Shown: piece by piece, positions 50,521-61,030 of the stretch | Position numbering within the stretch: the stretch's first letter is position 1 | Layout: each line of letters starts with the position of its first letter | Assembly: GCA_043228905.1 (NCBI GenBank) | Contig: JBHGNT010000001.1 | Span: forward strand, 2,232,001-2,296,000 | Length of the DNA stretch: 64,000 bases | Direction of reading: 5' to 3' | From: Azolla caroliniana | Lineage: Eukaryota; Polypodiophyta | Program-made: the position numbers and the translations under genes | The notes under the pieces: generated by a model | What the model was told of the DNA's origin: nothing | What the model saw: only the letters and a program-made list of their open reading frames with translations | Databases searched by the model: none

Positions 50521-50769
50521 TAATGTGACAATTTTGTTTATCGGAGCAAGTCAAAACTCTTTACTCAATGGAACATTCATCTTTCCTATCAACGAATCAA
50601 CATGTCCCACTACCCATGGGCGATGAAACCACTCAAATCTGCTGCCATTTTAGTGTCTTTCAAGCACATTTATTGATATACTTGTATTTTTCACTAGGTA
50701 CACGCACTAAAGCTCAAGTCTAAAGTAAAGAAGATTATTAGGAAGAATATAAAATTTGTTTTTTACACT

Positions 50770-51320
50770 TCCTTTGCATATGGTTCCCCCTAGGATTGCA
50801 TTGACTTCCCAAGATTTGCATGGGAAGCAAGTTAAAAAGAAACACACAATCAAAATATTTTATTCTTGGTAAATGTAAGATATGAAAAAATTGTTTGATA
50901 ATGGGATTCATTACATGTACTTCATAATACCTCCATGGATTCCTTGGAAGATGAGGTTTTCTTCCGATGCCAATGTATCATTGTATGGAATATATATGGA
51001 TAATGGAGGTTCAAGCTTCACAATTTATATTACATACATTGCAATTTGCACCAAAACTACAAAACTATCTTATCCGGCTTATATATGGTTTGCACCATCA
51101 CCACCATATAAATTTGAGCACATTATCTTTTATGTGAAATGGGATGTTGTGACACCAACAAGAAGACTAATCGAATATTCATGTGCTTCAATGTTCCACC
51201 TTTAACCACATTCATGCTTGGTTGCGCACATTCTAAACCCTGGGCCTCTCTCACTCAATCAAATGTGCACTCTCAATTGAAATATTCCAACATCATAATT
51301 ATAGACAACATTGTAAGAAT
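50770..51320 (+). pseudogene. LINE family A fragment (C-terminal region)
   Basis: ATTGACTTCCCAAGA...GGGAAGCAAG, then ATATGAAAAAATTGTTTGATA, TTCCGATGCCAATGTATCATTG and CCAAAACTACAAAACTATCTTA follow the same order as 54600-54870 in copy 2. GTGCACTCTCAATTGAAATATTCC matches the end of copy 1. All frames are broken. Confidence 0.6.
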
Positions 51321-52389
51321 CTTTCAAGGTGAACAATTAGGGGTATCAAGCTATTATTCTTCCAACCTTATACACAAGAAAGAATGAAAAAACATTCAAT
51401 GAGATAAAGACATATGTGGGGTGATCCCTAAGCTCATGATATGTACACATTACATTTGTGGTACATATATGCTTGCAAAGCAGAGGATTTGTTAAATGTC
51501 GCATTTTTATCCAAACACACAAGAACGCCTTTAAATCATTTACATACAAAAAAGGCACACTTTTATTAATTGAATGGATCAATTCTCAAACCCTTCTATA
51601 CAATCACAATAGTGTTTATGAAACATGCTCTGCTTGGGGAAAACGTAGTGAAAGTGTTGGTTCATTCTTTTGGGAACATAAATAATGTCAAAAGGACAAA
51701 GATGCCAAAACATGAAAATGGTATATATTGGACATGTTGCTAATTGGTAAGATATTTAGAAAATGCTTTTAAAATCACATAATTTACTTTGTTGTTGTCG
51801 TAAAGCATATATACTGACTTTAAGAGCATGTTTACCTCACAAAATAACCTTACATTTTGGACCTTTAACAATAACATATCATAATTCATTTTGTTCAATG
51901 ATGTAATATCTACGTGTGCCATGAACATCAAATCCATATCGGATTTTATTCACAACATGAATCAAATGATTATATTATAAACCATGAAAGTGAACCTATA
52001 ATTCAATGTCATATGTTAATGAATGGAAGTTGGTGATCAATCGAACAAGATTCCTTTTATATTAACCATCGACGCCAATTATAAATAGTGTAACGAAGAG
52101 TTGTAAATATATGTTATGCCTTGTACTTCTAATTAAGTATTGAATTAAAGCTCCACAAGGTATATCAAATTAATGAATCCATTCACCCTAGAAGATAAAT
52201 AAAGTCAATCCATCTAAGTACACACCTTCCAATCATGCTTATTATCTTTTCTCACATTCATTAGTTAAGTACCCACCACACGCTTCACCACTTATGATTT
52301 ACGAGCATTGCCATTGCCATTGGCATATAGTAGAACGAAGAGAGTTGAAAAACAAAAAAGGATGGTCTTCTGGGTTCTCATGACATGAT

Positions 52390-55020
52390 AGGGAACAAAA
52401 ACAAATGAAGAAACTCATCTCAAGGATGCAAGAGGATAGGCAAATGTATAGCCGCTCTTCTAGCGATGAAAAAGATCCGAACCAATTTGGGAAGTTACTC
52501 TTACAAATGTGCAATAGTATCGGATTGCTTATTGCAAATGGTATTTCCTTATGGCCCAACACTAATGGTTTTACATGTAGAAAACACAACGAAAATTGTG
52601 TGATTGACTATGTGCTACTTTCCGAAGGTATTTTGGATCGTATACATAAATTCTCACTTGGTGAATGGACACCAGAATCCGATCATAGGCCTTTATGTAT
52701 TGATCTCAAATGTATGCATAGGTTTGATTGTGAGAAGGCTATGGAAGACAATAAACAACTACACTTGAGCATGAACCTTAAGCGAGCGCCCATGTATTCT
52801 AAGATGGTTGAGGATATGTTACAAATGACAAAATACAACATGGAGCCACACTAGAATGCAAATGTGAAGCTTTCAAGAAAGTCATTCTCTCCTATACAAA
52901 CAAATGTTTTTCGACCAACCGCACATCTTGGAAATGCACCAAGAAACTTAGGAAAAAATGGTTTGATAAAGAATGTCGTGAAGCTCGAAAGTGCCTTATG
53001 GTTTTGGATGTAGTTAAGGATAAAGAGAATTACCAAAAGCATTTGCATGAGTATAAAAGGCTTATTCAAAGAAAGAGAAGAATATGGGAAGTTACTCAAC
53101 AATTTATCCAAACGCAAGAGAAAGCACATGCACGTGCTAAATTTTGGGGGAATCTAAAGGGGAAACGTGTTGAGAGTTATGGTGACTTAACTCTTCACAA
53201 CTTGTCTATGCATTGTAAGAATTTATATGAGTTATCTCTTGCCGCAAAGATGATGTGTTATGGTTCTCTTTCACATATGTCTCCCTTCTTTATGATTGAA
53301 GATATATGCATAGGACTTAGTAAATTGGCCTCTCGAAAGGCAAGTGATCTTTAACGTATAAAGATTGAAATGCTCAAATGGACGGACGGGAAAGGAAGTA
53401 CATGTATGGATAAGCGATATGTTTAATGATGCATTGCAACATGGTATGTCGTACGATTGGACTACAAATTGGATCAAACCTTTACATAAAGGTGGAGATG
53501 TAAATAATGTAAACAACTATCGAACTATCATGGTTGGCTCATTAATGACACAACTATTTGGATGTATAATGGAATTAAAGATAAGCGTATGGGCTACAAA
53601 AAATGGTAAGAGAGCTTACGAACAAGCTGGCTTTCGAAAACACCATAGCACCATTGATCACCTTGTCACCCTCCGAGTATTAATGGAGGAAAGTCGTCTT
53701 AGAGGTAAAGGTTTATATTGTTGCCGTGTAGACTTCAAGAAAGCTTTTGATATGGTACCTCGTGAGCATCTTTGGAGACGAATGGAAGAACTTGAGGTCC
53801 CAAGTGAATATATGCTTGCAATTTCCTGAATTTATGAGAAGGTTATATGTTGTGTGCGGATGAGAGATAAACTTCCAGATTTTTTCAAAAGCACTATTGG
53901 TGTTAAGCAAGGATGCCCACTCTCACCAACACTATTTGGTCTATGCATTGATGAATTGGAAGAAATGGTTACCAAGTTTGCAAAGGAAGAATGTGTTGAA
54001 GAAGTTGCCATTGGGAATGTTGTGATTATGCTTTTGCTATATGCAGATGATGTAGTGTTTTTTGCAAATACTTTAGGAGATGCACAAAAGCTTATGAAGG
54101 AATTGGGAAAAATTTGCATGCATACTAAATTAAGTGTCAATAGCTCTAAAACAAAGATTATGCTTGTGAAGAGCCAAAAAAGAGATAAACCATGCATTAT
54201 GTACAACAATGAGCCACTCGAATGTGTGGAAAGCTTCAAATATATTGGCCTTGAAGTTCCTTCAAATCATAGATGGAATGAATGTGCTACACGCCACTTA
54301 GAGGCAGGTAAGCGATCATAACATGCATTTGAGAACACGTGCAATCTTGGAGATATTAAGTGTTGGATCCTCAAGAAATATCTTTTTGACACTTTGGTGA
54401 CACCGGTTTTTCTCTATGGGGTGGAAGTATGGGGCAGTAGCATCCCTAAATCTATGTGGAATGATTTTTAAAATGTCAAAAAACATTTTCTTACCAAGTT
54501 TCTAGAAGTTAAGAAACAAACACCCTACATCCTCCTCCTACATGGCCATGGAAATGGTTGTTGAATACATGCTTAAGGTTCAAAAAAGTCCCTCATATTG
54601 ACTTCCTAGAATGTATGGGAAGCAAGCAAAAAGATCCAAAAGACACATAAAAGCAAAATTTTGTGTTCCGGTTGGATGCAAGATATAGAAAAATGGTTTG
54701 CTAGATGGGATGCGAGACACTTGCTTCATGATGCATCACTAGATTCCTCTGTAAATGAGGCCTTTTTGCAATGCCAATGTATCATGACATGGGACAAATG
54801 TGGAGGCTCACATTTCACACATTATACTACACATGTTGCACCTAACTACAAAACCATATTCTTTGTGGAACGGGGAAACCGTACACATCGATACATGTTA
54901 GAGCCCATACCGTTATTTGCCATTCGAACCATTGCTTCCATGCGACTTAACTCACATGCATTGTGATGTGAGACAAGGTGTTGGGGTACAAGTGATGAGA
55001 GTGGTCACTTTTTCCCTTAC
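52390..55020 (+). pseudogene. LINE family A copy 2: endonuclease end plus nearly full reverse transcriptase
   Basis: The frame at 52405-52854 has NGFTCRKHNENCVIDYVLLS and ESDHRPL, the C-terminal motifs of the AP-type (EEP) endonuclease of LINEs. After a frameshifted linker, 53365-53829 and 53854-54321 give the reverse transcriptase: WIKPLHKGGDVNNVNNYRTI, GFRKHHSTIDHL, RVDFKKAFDMVP (first catalytic Asp), VKQGCPLSPTLFG, LLLYADDVVFFA (catalytic YADD) and VNSSKTKIML. One stop (53827-53829) lies inside the RT, another follows KRS at 54319-54321, and the post-RT part is broken. The 5' half of the endonuclease is missing, and the zinc-binding tail present in copy 1 is lost after about 55010. The SDHRPL endonuclease and RT type resemble plant RTE/L1-like LINEs; the clade is not certain. 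Confidence 0.85.
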
Positions 55021-55200
55021 CCACTTTATTTGGCGATGTATTGAAACCCTTTACTTGTTGAGTTTCATGAGGCAACAAGGTAGTGACAACACTATTATTT
55101 TGCTTATTCATAGCTGCAATAGGCTTCCCATGGGCAATCAAACAATCTTTTGCCAAATGGCCTCGTTATTCGAAGTGCAACCCCAATGACTCACACAATT
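54947..55200 (-). pseudogene. Gag zinc-knuckle relic (retroelement)
   Basis: The minus strand reads LHFE, a stop, then RGHLAKDCLIAHGKP. The GH-L-A-K-D-C part is the H-x4-C half of a CCHC zinc knuckle as in LTR-retrotransposon gag; the first two cysteines are mutated. Its frame runs on for about 60 codons into DNA shared with the LINE end, so only about 55030-55200 is likely to be gag. Confidence 0.35.
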
Positions 55201-55479
55201 TGTGACTAAAGTTAAATTATCTAACCAAGATCATTGGAGGTAAATGAAAGACTAAACAAGATTGAACATGAGCATGCATACCATGAGGTGTGATGTGAGT
55301 GAAATGATGAATTATTGTCACCAAACGGTATTCCCACTTTTGCAATTGAATGTTACTTCCTTCGTCATGATTCTATTATGCTTTTTTAGATAGAGAATTG
55401 AGGTTATTTTCTTTTATGACATGAATGGTTGCACAACGATTTTAAAACATCATGCATGACGATATTTCATGCCTTTTAT

Positions 55480-56110
55480 CTCAAGGATACAAGAGGATAT
55501 GCATATGTATGATCACTATTCTATGGATGAAAACTTTAAAGGATCTCAATCAATATCAAAAGTTACTTTTATGAATGTGTAATGATACTATAATGTTGAT
55601 TGCAAATGGTGTATCTTTATAGAATGAATCAATGAGTTTACTTGTAGAAAACATAATGGAAATAGTGTGATTGATTATATATGTTATTCTCAAAAGGTAT
55701 CTTATATCCATCCAGAAACTTTTGCTTGAAAAATAAACTTTGATATAAGATAATATGTTGTTATGCATTGATCTTAAATGTATGGAAGGATTTGGGTGCA
55801 TGGATCCAAACGATAGTGTGCATAAACTTTAAAAGAGCACATCTATACATTACAAAAGCTTGTTTCAAAATGTTGTAACACTAGAACTCAAATAGTAAGC
55901 TTTCATGACAATCATTTTCTCGTGCAGAATGAAATTCTTTCCAGTTGAGCACATGTCTTTGCAATCGTCCTAATAAATGTAGCTCAAGACAAAAATGGTT
56001 TGATAAGGAATTTTATGATGGTTGAAAGTACCTTAGAATCATGACGTTAGATCTAGTCAATGATAAGGAAAACCATCAAAAGTATCTACATGCATACACA
56101 AAAGACTTAC
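55480..56110 (+). pseudogene. LINE family A copy 3 (endonuclease region only)
   Basis: CTCAAGGATACAAGAGGATA at 55480 starts a stretch collinear with 52418-53080. Shared phrases include ATTGCAAATGGT, TTTACTTGTAGAAAACA, GTGTGATTGATTAT, AAAAATGGTTTGATAAGGAA and GATAAGGAAAACCATCAAAAG. It is more diverged than copy 2 and has no long open frame. It lies about 460 bases after copy 2 in the same orientation. Confidence 0.65.
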
Positions 56111-56114
56111 TCAA

Positions 56115-57635
56115 AGACTAGTGAATACACATCAACGTTATGTACATGTCTTAACGAGACGAATATGAGAAGTTAAACAATATTGTTTAAACTAGTGAAT
56201 ACACATCAACGTTATGACACGAGAAAATTTGGGTCTTATTGACAACCAATAGATTATGGTGTAGACATGTGACTTGTGAGGATGGTGGTGGACTATGATG
56301 ATACTCCTAATCATGGTACTAGGTGACATGTTTGAGTAGGTAAAACCTCTAAAATTATTTCTAATGGTGACACTCTACACATAATGCCTCATAAAAAGAG
56401 AGGGAAAGGGATCTAAGATCAATGTCAACCGACAAGCATGAGATATGACCAAATGATTTTCATAACATTCATCGTTGATCATAGGCGATATATCGTGTTC
56501 ATGCTACATACAATATATGTTCCTTTGTAATATTGTACAAATTTTTGCAATATTTAGCTCTAACATTTCATGGGCAACCTATTTCAAGGTGTCAACCAAC
56601 TTCAGGACTAGATGATTTGGGTCTATCGTGAAAGGCATCTCTTGTCTATCAATAACTTATACATGTTCTATAGATTTGTGGCTAAGATATCATTTTCAAC
56701 ATATAACTAGTACCCATAAGGCAACAACATCATAAACATGCGAAAATATTTGTGGCATGCCATTAAAGTTTATGTATTGTTGCATTGCAATTTATCACAT
56801 TTAGCCATTTTACAAGATGAAAGTCGCATTATGAACACTCTCCTATCATAAGCTTATTGTATGTCCATGCGCATATGGATGAATATATGTGCGTAGTCAA
56901 CAAGACAAAAACATAATCTTGTTGACCTAAATTTCAAGTGACTACTATCTTGTATGTAGGTATGTGTGTGTGTGTGTGTGCGCGCGCATGTGTGTTAAAG
57001 AACTACAAGGTAATAAACACATTACCAAATACTTGAACTAGGGAAAGTATCGTGCATCAAGGTAGTAGTGTTGTAAACACGCGATTAATGGATGAATACC
57101 CCACATTGTTGACACACATATGTTATTCCCTTTAGAGTGGTTACCAACACTTTCTTTTGTACCATACAACCTATACACGTCACACATATCTAACACTCTC
57201 TTGTCGCACCATCATTTATATGGTGTGTAGTAAACAATGGCAATTTAGATGCATAAAAAACCTCCACATGGGTGCTTTTATTTACGTGAATGTGTGTGAT
57301 TGTGAAAATGAAAAACACACATATAAGTAATGGGAAGTGGGTGGGTGGGGGATATTGAGCGTAGGAAGTCACATGGATATTATAGAAACTTTGTTTACTT
57401 AGACATCTACACAAGTTTGTAAATCAAAGGATTGTCCAACTTGGTGCACGCCCGTTATTCATAAAGACAAAGACAACAAATTCTTTTACCTCATCATAAG
57501 GACAAAAAAGTGTTTGTCAATGTAGTATATATATGGATTACACATTATCATAATAAATAGTGGTAGTAGAACCATAATCCAAAATAAAGAGTTTACCTAT
57601 GAATATTTTGCATCTTACCCTTTTATTTGAGGTAT
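56115..57635. other. AT-rich DNA left of the copia element, no gene identified
   Basis: It holds a short (TG)n(CG)n tract at 56962-56987 and a partial repeat of ACTAGTGAATACACATCAACG (56118 and 56192). No gene or RNA recognised. Confidence 0.35.
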
Positions 57636-57639
57636 TTAT

Positions 57640-58274
57640 TGTTGGGATTTCGGTCCCTCCGGATGGGATGTCCGGAGATGAATGACGGCAAGCCCGGTTG
57701 CGGTTACGGAACCGGATGATGAAGACCTCGGCTACGGAGCCGGATGATGAAGACCCCGGCTACGGAGCCGGCTGATGAAGACCCGGCTACGGAGCCGGAT
57801 GACGAATGTACCCGGAGAGAGATCCGGATGCGGGGACATATTTGTGAATATGTTTGCCAAGGGCCCTTGAGGCTATATTTGTAAATAGCCCGAAAGTCAT
57901 ATGTGTATAAATATGACTTTGGGCAAACAGTTTTGTTGTTGCTTCTTATTTTTCTGTTTTTCCACTCAAGAGGAGTGAAGAGAGAGCAGCCGTGAGAGAG
58001 GAGGAGGTCGACGCCTCTGTGTATTTCCGCCGCCTGTGGCGAGGACAACGAGCTCAAGGTCGTCGCCTTGCAGCTCGCCACTGTATATTTCTCTGTGCAT
58101 AGTGTTTGGTTTGGAGTCTTGTACTCCCGTGGTTTTTCCCGTCTAGGGTTTTCCACGTTAATCCCTGTGTATTCGTGTTCTTTCTCTGTGGTTCCTATTT
58201 TCTGCTGCATTGATTCGTGCTTACTCGGTTGTGGCCGAGTGGTGAAGGTGAATCAGAGCGTCGATTTCTCTACA
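57640..58274 (+). repeat. Left LTR of the copia element (635 bp)
   Basis: It starts TGTTGGGATTTCGG and ends TTCTCTACA. U3 holds four imperfect 26-27 base repeats (CGGCTACGGAGCCGGATGATG type) at about 57692-57806. A hairpin-forming inverted repeat with TATAAATA lies at 57889-57923. It differs from the right LTR only by lacking 16 bases in a GA-rich stretch near 57995. Confidence 0.97.
57906..57913 (+). promoter_or_regulatory. TATA box of the copia LTR
   Basis: TATAAATA lies at LTR position 267 and sits in the loop and right arm of a 13-base-pair inverted repeat (57889-57902 with 57911-57923, one bulged G). The same element occurs at 62654-62661 in the right LTR. Transcription would start a few tens of bases downstream. 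Confidence 0.7.
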
Positions 58275-58277
58275 AAC

Positions 58278-58289
58278 TGGTATCAGAGC
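58278..58289 (+). other. Primer-binding site for initiator Met tRNA
   Basis: TGGTATCAGAGC begins three bases after the left LTR. It is the standard plant copia primer-binding site, complementary to the 3' end of initiator methionine tRNA. Confidence 0.9.
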
Positions 58290-58303
58290 GACTGCTGCAG
58301 AAA

Positions 58304-61030
58304 ATGGAAGGCGGCGGCAGCGGGCAGCCGGGGATGATGGTGCTGAATGCGCAGAATTACGCCGACTGGAAGATCAAGATGGAGGATCTTCTGATTGTTC
58401 GGGACCTGTACGAACCGATCGACAGGTCGGAAATACCGAAGGGGGTACTTGAGTCGGAATGGAGACTTCTGAACCGGAAAGCCGTAGCAACCATTCGGCA
58501 ATTCGTAGACGTGAGCGTTCTACAACATGTGGCGAACGACACCAACGCATATGAGATGTGGCGGAAGCTGTCGGGCCTCTACGAGAGGAAGAATGCGTTG
58601 AACCGGACCTCCCTGATGAGGAAGATAGTGAACCTCAAGTACCGGGACGGCGAGAGTATGGTGGAACACGTAAGCACGTTCATGGGATTCGTGAACCAGC
58701 TTGCGGCGATCAAGTTCCCGTTGGAGGATGCAATGCAAGCCATCATCCTGATGTGTACATTGTCGGAAAGTTGGGAGAACTTGGTGGTGACTCTCAACAC
58801 CTCCTGCACCGAAGATAACTTGTCCCTACAAACGGTAAAAACAAGTATTTTGAACGAAGAAGCGCGTCGGAGAGATAAAGAACCGGCCTCCGATCCGAAG
58901 ATGTTGTTTACCGAATCGGATCGGGGAAGACAACGGAACCGGAGTCCGCAAAGACGGGAGAAGTCGGGGACCCGGTCGCAGTCAAGAGGAAGGCCCACAT
59001 GCTTCCACTGTGGGAAGCTGGGGCACTTCCGAAAGAATTGTCGGCATTACCGAAAAGATAACGGAGCCGACGACACCGATTCGAAGAAGTCTTCGGAACG
59101 AAACGGGGCTTACCGGGGAGCCACGGACCGGAATGGTTCGGATCGGCGAGGGCAGGACAGGAAAGGAACGACGGCACTCGCGGCAAGTGAGGAAGAAATC
59201 ATGCTCATCACCGAAGAAGGTGAGCTAAACATTGCCGGCGATGAGACGACCTGGGTGGTCGATTCCGGAGCGTCGTTCCACCTGACCCCGGAAAGAAGAT
59301 ACTTCTCATCCTACACAGCCGGTGAGCATGGCTGTGTTCGGATGGGAAATGAAGGTACGTGCCGGATCGCCGGCATAGGAGACGTGTGGTTAACAACCTC
59401 GACCGGATGTAAAATGCTGCTGAAGGATGTCCGACACGTTCCGGAGGTTCGATTGAACCTGATTTCGGCCGGGAGGCTAGACGATGAAGGCTACACAGGT
59501 AGCATCCGGAACGGCGTAATGAAGTTCAGCAAAGGGAGCCTGATAGTGGCTCGGGCCCGGAAGATCAACACACTGTACCTGATGAATGCCCGGTTATGTC
59601 CGGAAGAGCTGAATGTGGCAGCCGACACTGCCGGTGAGCTGTGGCACAAAAGACTGTGCCACATGAGTGAGAAGGGGATGAAGAGGCTTGCAGAAGACAA
59701 CCTTATTCCAGTGAAGCATGTGCACCTGGAGAAGTGCACCGATTGCCTGGCCGGTAAGCAGAACCGAACCTCCTTCCACTCAAGGCCACCGACGAGACGT
59801 AGCGCACCATTGGAGTTGGTGCACACCGATGTGTGTCAGGTAGAAACGAAGTCACATGGCGGAGCCCAGTACTTCGTAACATTCATAGATGATCATAGCC
59901 GAAGACTGTGGACGGCACCGATGAAGACAAAGGACCAAGTGTTGTCCGTCTTCAAAGAACTCCACGCGAGAGTGGAAAGAGAATCCGGCAAGAAGCTGAA
60001 AGCGATACGAGCGGATAACGGAGGGGAATACCGGGGACAGTTCCAGGAGTACTGTCGCTCGAAGGGAATCCGGCTCGAGTTTACTGTGCCGAAGACGCCG
60101 GAACTGAACGGGCTGGCCGAGAGGATGAATCGGACCATAATGGAGAGGGTCCGGAGTATGCTGGCGCATGCGGAATTACCCAAGGGGTTTTGGGCTGAGG
60201 CGATGTCGACGGCGACATACGTGATAAACAGATCACCCTCAGTACCTTTGGACGGAGACACGCCGCAGAGAGTGTGGACCGGTAGGGAAGTATCCTACCG
60301 GCATCTGAAGGTGTTCGGGTGTCTCGCATACGTGCATGTGGCAAAGGACCGGAGAGGAAAGCTAGATCCAAAGACCCGGCCATGCATATTCCTCGGTTAC
60401 GGCGATGACGAGTTCGGCTACCGAGTATGGGACCCGGTCGACAAGAAGATATTCCGGAGTCGTGATATCATCTTCATGGAGAACAAGACACTCGCCGACT
60501 GGGAGTCGGAGAAGAAGATGAAGAGCTCCAAGTCGACCGGTGAGGATCAACTCTACGAGGAGCAGTCCCGACCGGCAAGGGACCGGTTAGCACTCGAGGA
60601 TCCGGTCGAAGACGGTGAAGAAACAGAACCGGCCGAAGAAGATGAAAATGATACGGGAACCGGCCCCGATCCCGAAATAGATTCGGATGAAGAAGAATCG
60701 GAAGAACCGGTTACCGAAGCTCCGGAACGGAGATATCCTCTAAGAGAGAGAAGGGCCCCCCAGAGATTTCCGGAACCAGAGCACCTGTTGCTAACCGACG
60801 AGGGGGAGCCGGAGAGCTTTGAAGAAGCAAAGCATGACACCCAGAGCCGCAGGTGGTTGAGTGCCATGCAGGACGAGATGGATTCCCTGCATGAGAACCA
60901 CACATATGAACTTGTGGAGTTGCCGAAAGGAAAGCTGGCACTTCGAAACAAGTGGGTGTTCAAGCTGAAACCGGGAGATGCCGGAAACCCCCCGAGATAC
61001 AAAGCCAGGATCGTGGTGAAGGGGTTTTAG
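58304..61030 (+). CDS. Copia polyprotein, 5' part: gag, protease, integrase, start of reverse transcriptase
   Basis: The start ATG at 58304 (MEGGGSGQPG) is the first in frame after the primer-binding site; a longer upstream frame would begin inside the LTR. In order: copia gag (about residues 1-220; NYADWKIKMEDLL, WRKLSGLYERKN); CCHC zinc knuckle CFHCGKLGHFRKNC (from residue 233); aspartic protease WVVDSGASFHLTP (D320); GAG-pre-integrase LWHKRLCHMS and CTDCLAGK; integrase core with catalytic D509 (HTDVCQ), D571 (ADNGGEY) and E606 (NGLAERMNRT); an acidic linker; and the start of RT (LRNKWVFKLK, YKARIVVKGF). The frame ends at TAG (codon 909) just before QKKGVDFDEIF, where other copia elements have an amino acid. 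No gag-pol frameshift is needed, as usual for copia. Confidence 0.95.
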   Translation: MEGGGSGQPGMMVLNAQNYADWKIKMEDLLIVRDLYEPIDRSEIPKGVLESEWRLLNRKAVATIRQFVDVSVLQHVANDTNAYEMWRKLSGLYERKNALNRTSLMRKIVNLKYRDGESMVEHVSTFMGFVNQLAAIKFPLEDAMQAIILMCTLSESWENLVVTLNTSCTEDNLSLQTVKTSILNEEARRRDKEPASDPKMLFTESDRGRQRNRSPQRREKSGTRSQSRGRPTCFHCGKLGHFRKNCRHYRKDNGADDTDSKKSSERNGAYRGATDRNGSDRRGQDRKGTTALAASEEEIMLITEEGELNIAGDETTWVVDSGASFHLTPERRYFSSYTAGEHGCVRMGNEGTCRIAGIGDVWLTTSTGCKMLLKDVRHVPEVRLNLISAGRLDDEGYTGSIRNGVMKFSKGSLIVARARKINTLYLMNARLCPEELNVAADTAGELWHKRLCHMSEKGMKRLAEDNLIPVKHVHLEKCTDCLAGKQNRTSFHSRPPTRRSAPLELVHTDVCQVETKSHGGAQYFVTFIDDHSRRLWTAPMKTKDQVLSVFKELHARVERESGKKLKAIRADNGGEYRGQFQEYCRSKGIRLEFTVPKTPELNGLAERMNRTIMERVRSMLAHAELPKGFWAEAMSTATYVINRSPSVPLDGDTPQRVWTGREVSYRHLKVFGCLAYVHVAKDRRGKLDPKTRPCIFLGYGDDEFGYRVWDPVDKKIFRSRDIIFMENKTLADWESEKKMKSSKSTGEDQLYEEQSRPARDRLALEDPVEDGEETEPAEEDENDTGTGPDPEIDSDEEESEEPVTEAPERRYPLRERRAPQRFPEPEHLLLTDEGEPESFEEAKHDTQSRRWLSAMQDEMDSLHENHTYELVELPKGKLALRNKWVFKLKPGDAGNPPRYKARIVVKGF

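Noticed and set aside
58217-58303. Longer copia polyprotein starting inside the left LTR
   Set aside because: The extra 29 codons cover the LTR end and primer-binding site, so the start at 58304 is more plausible.
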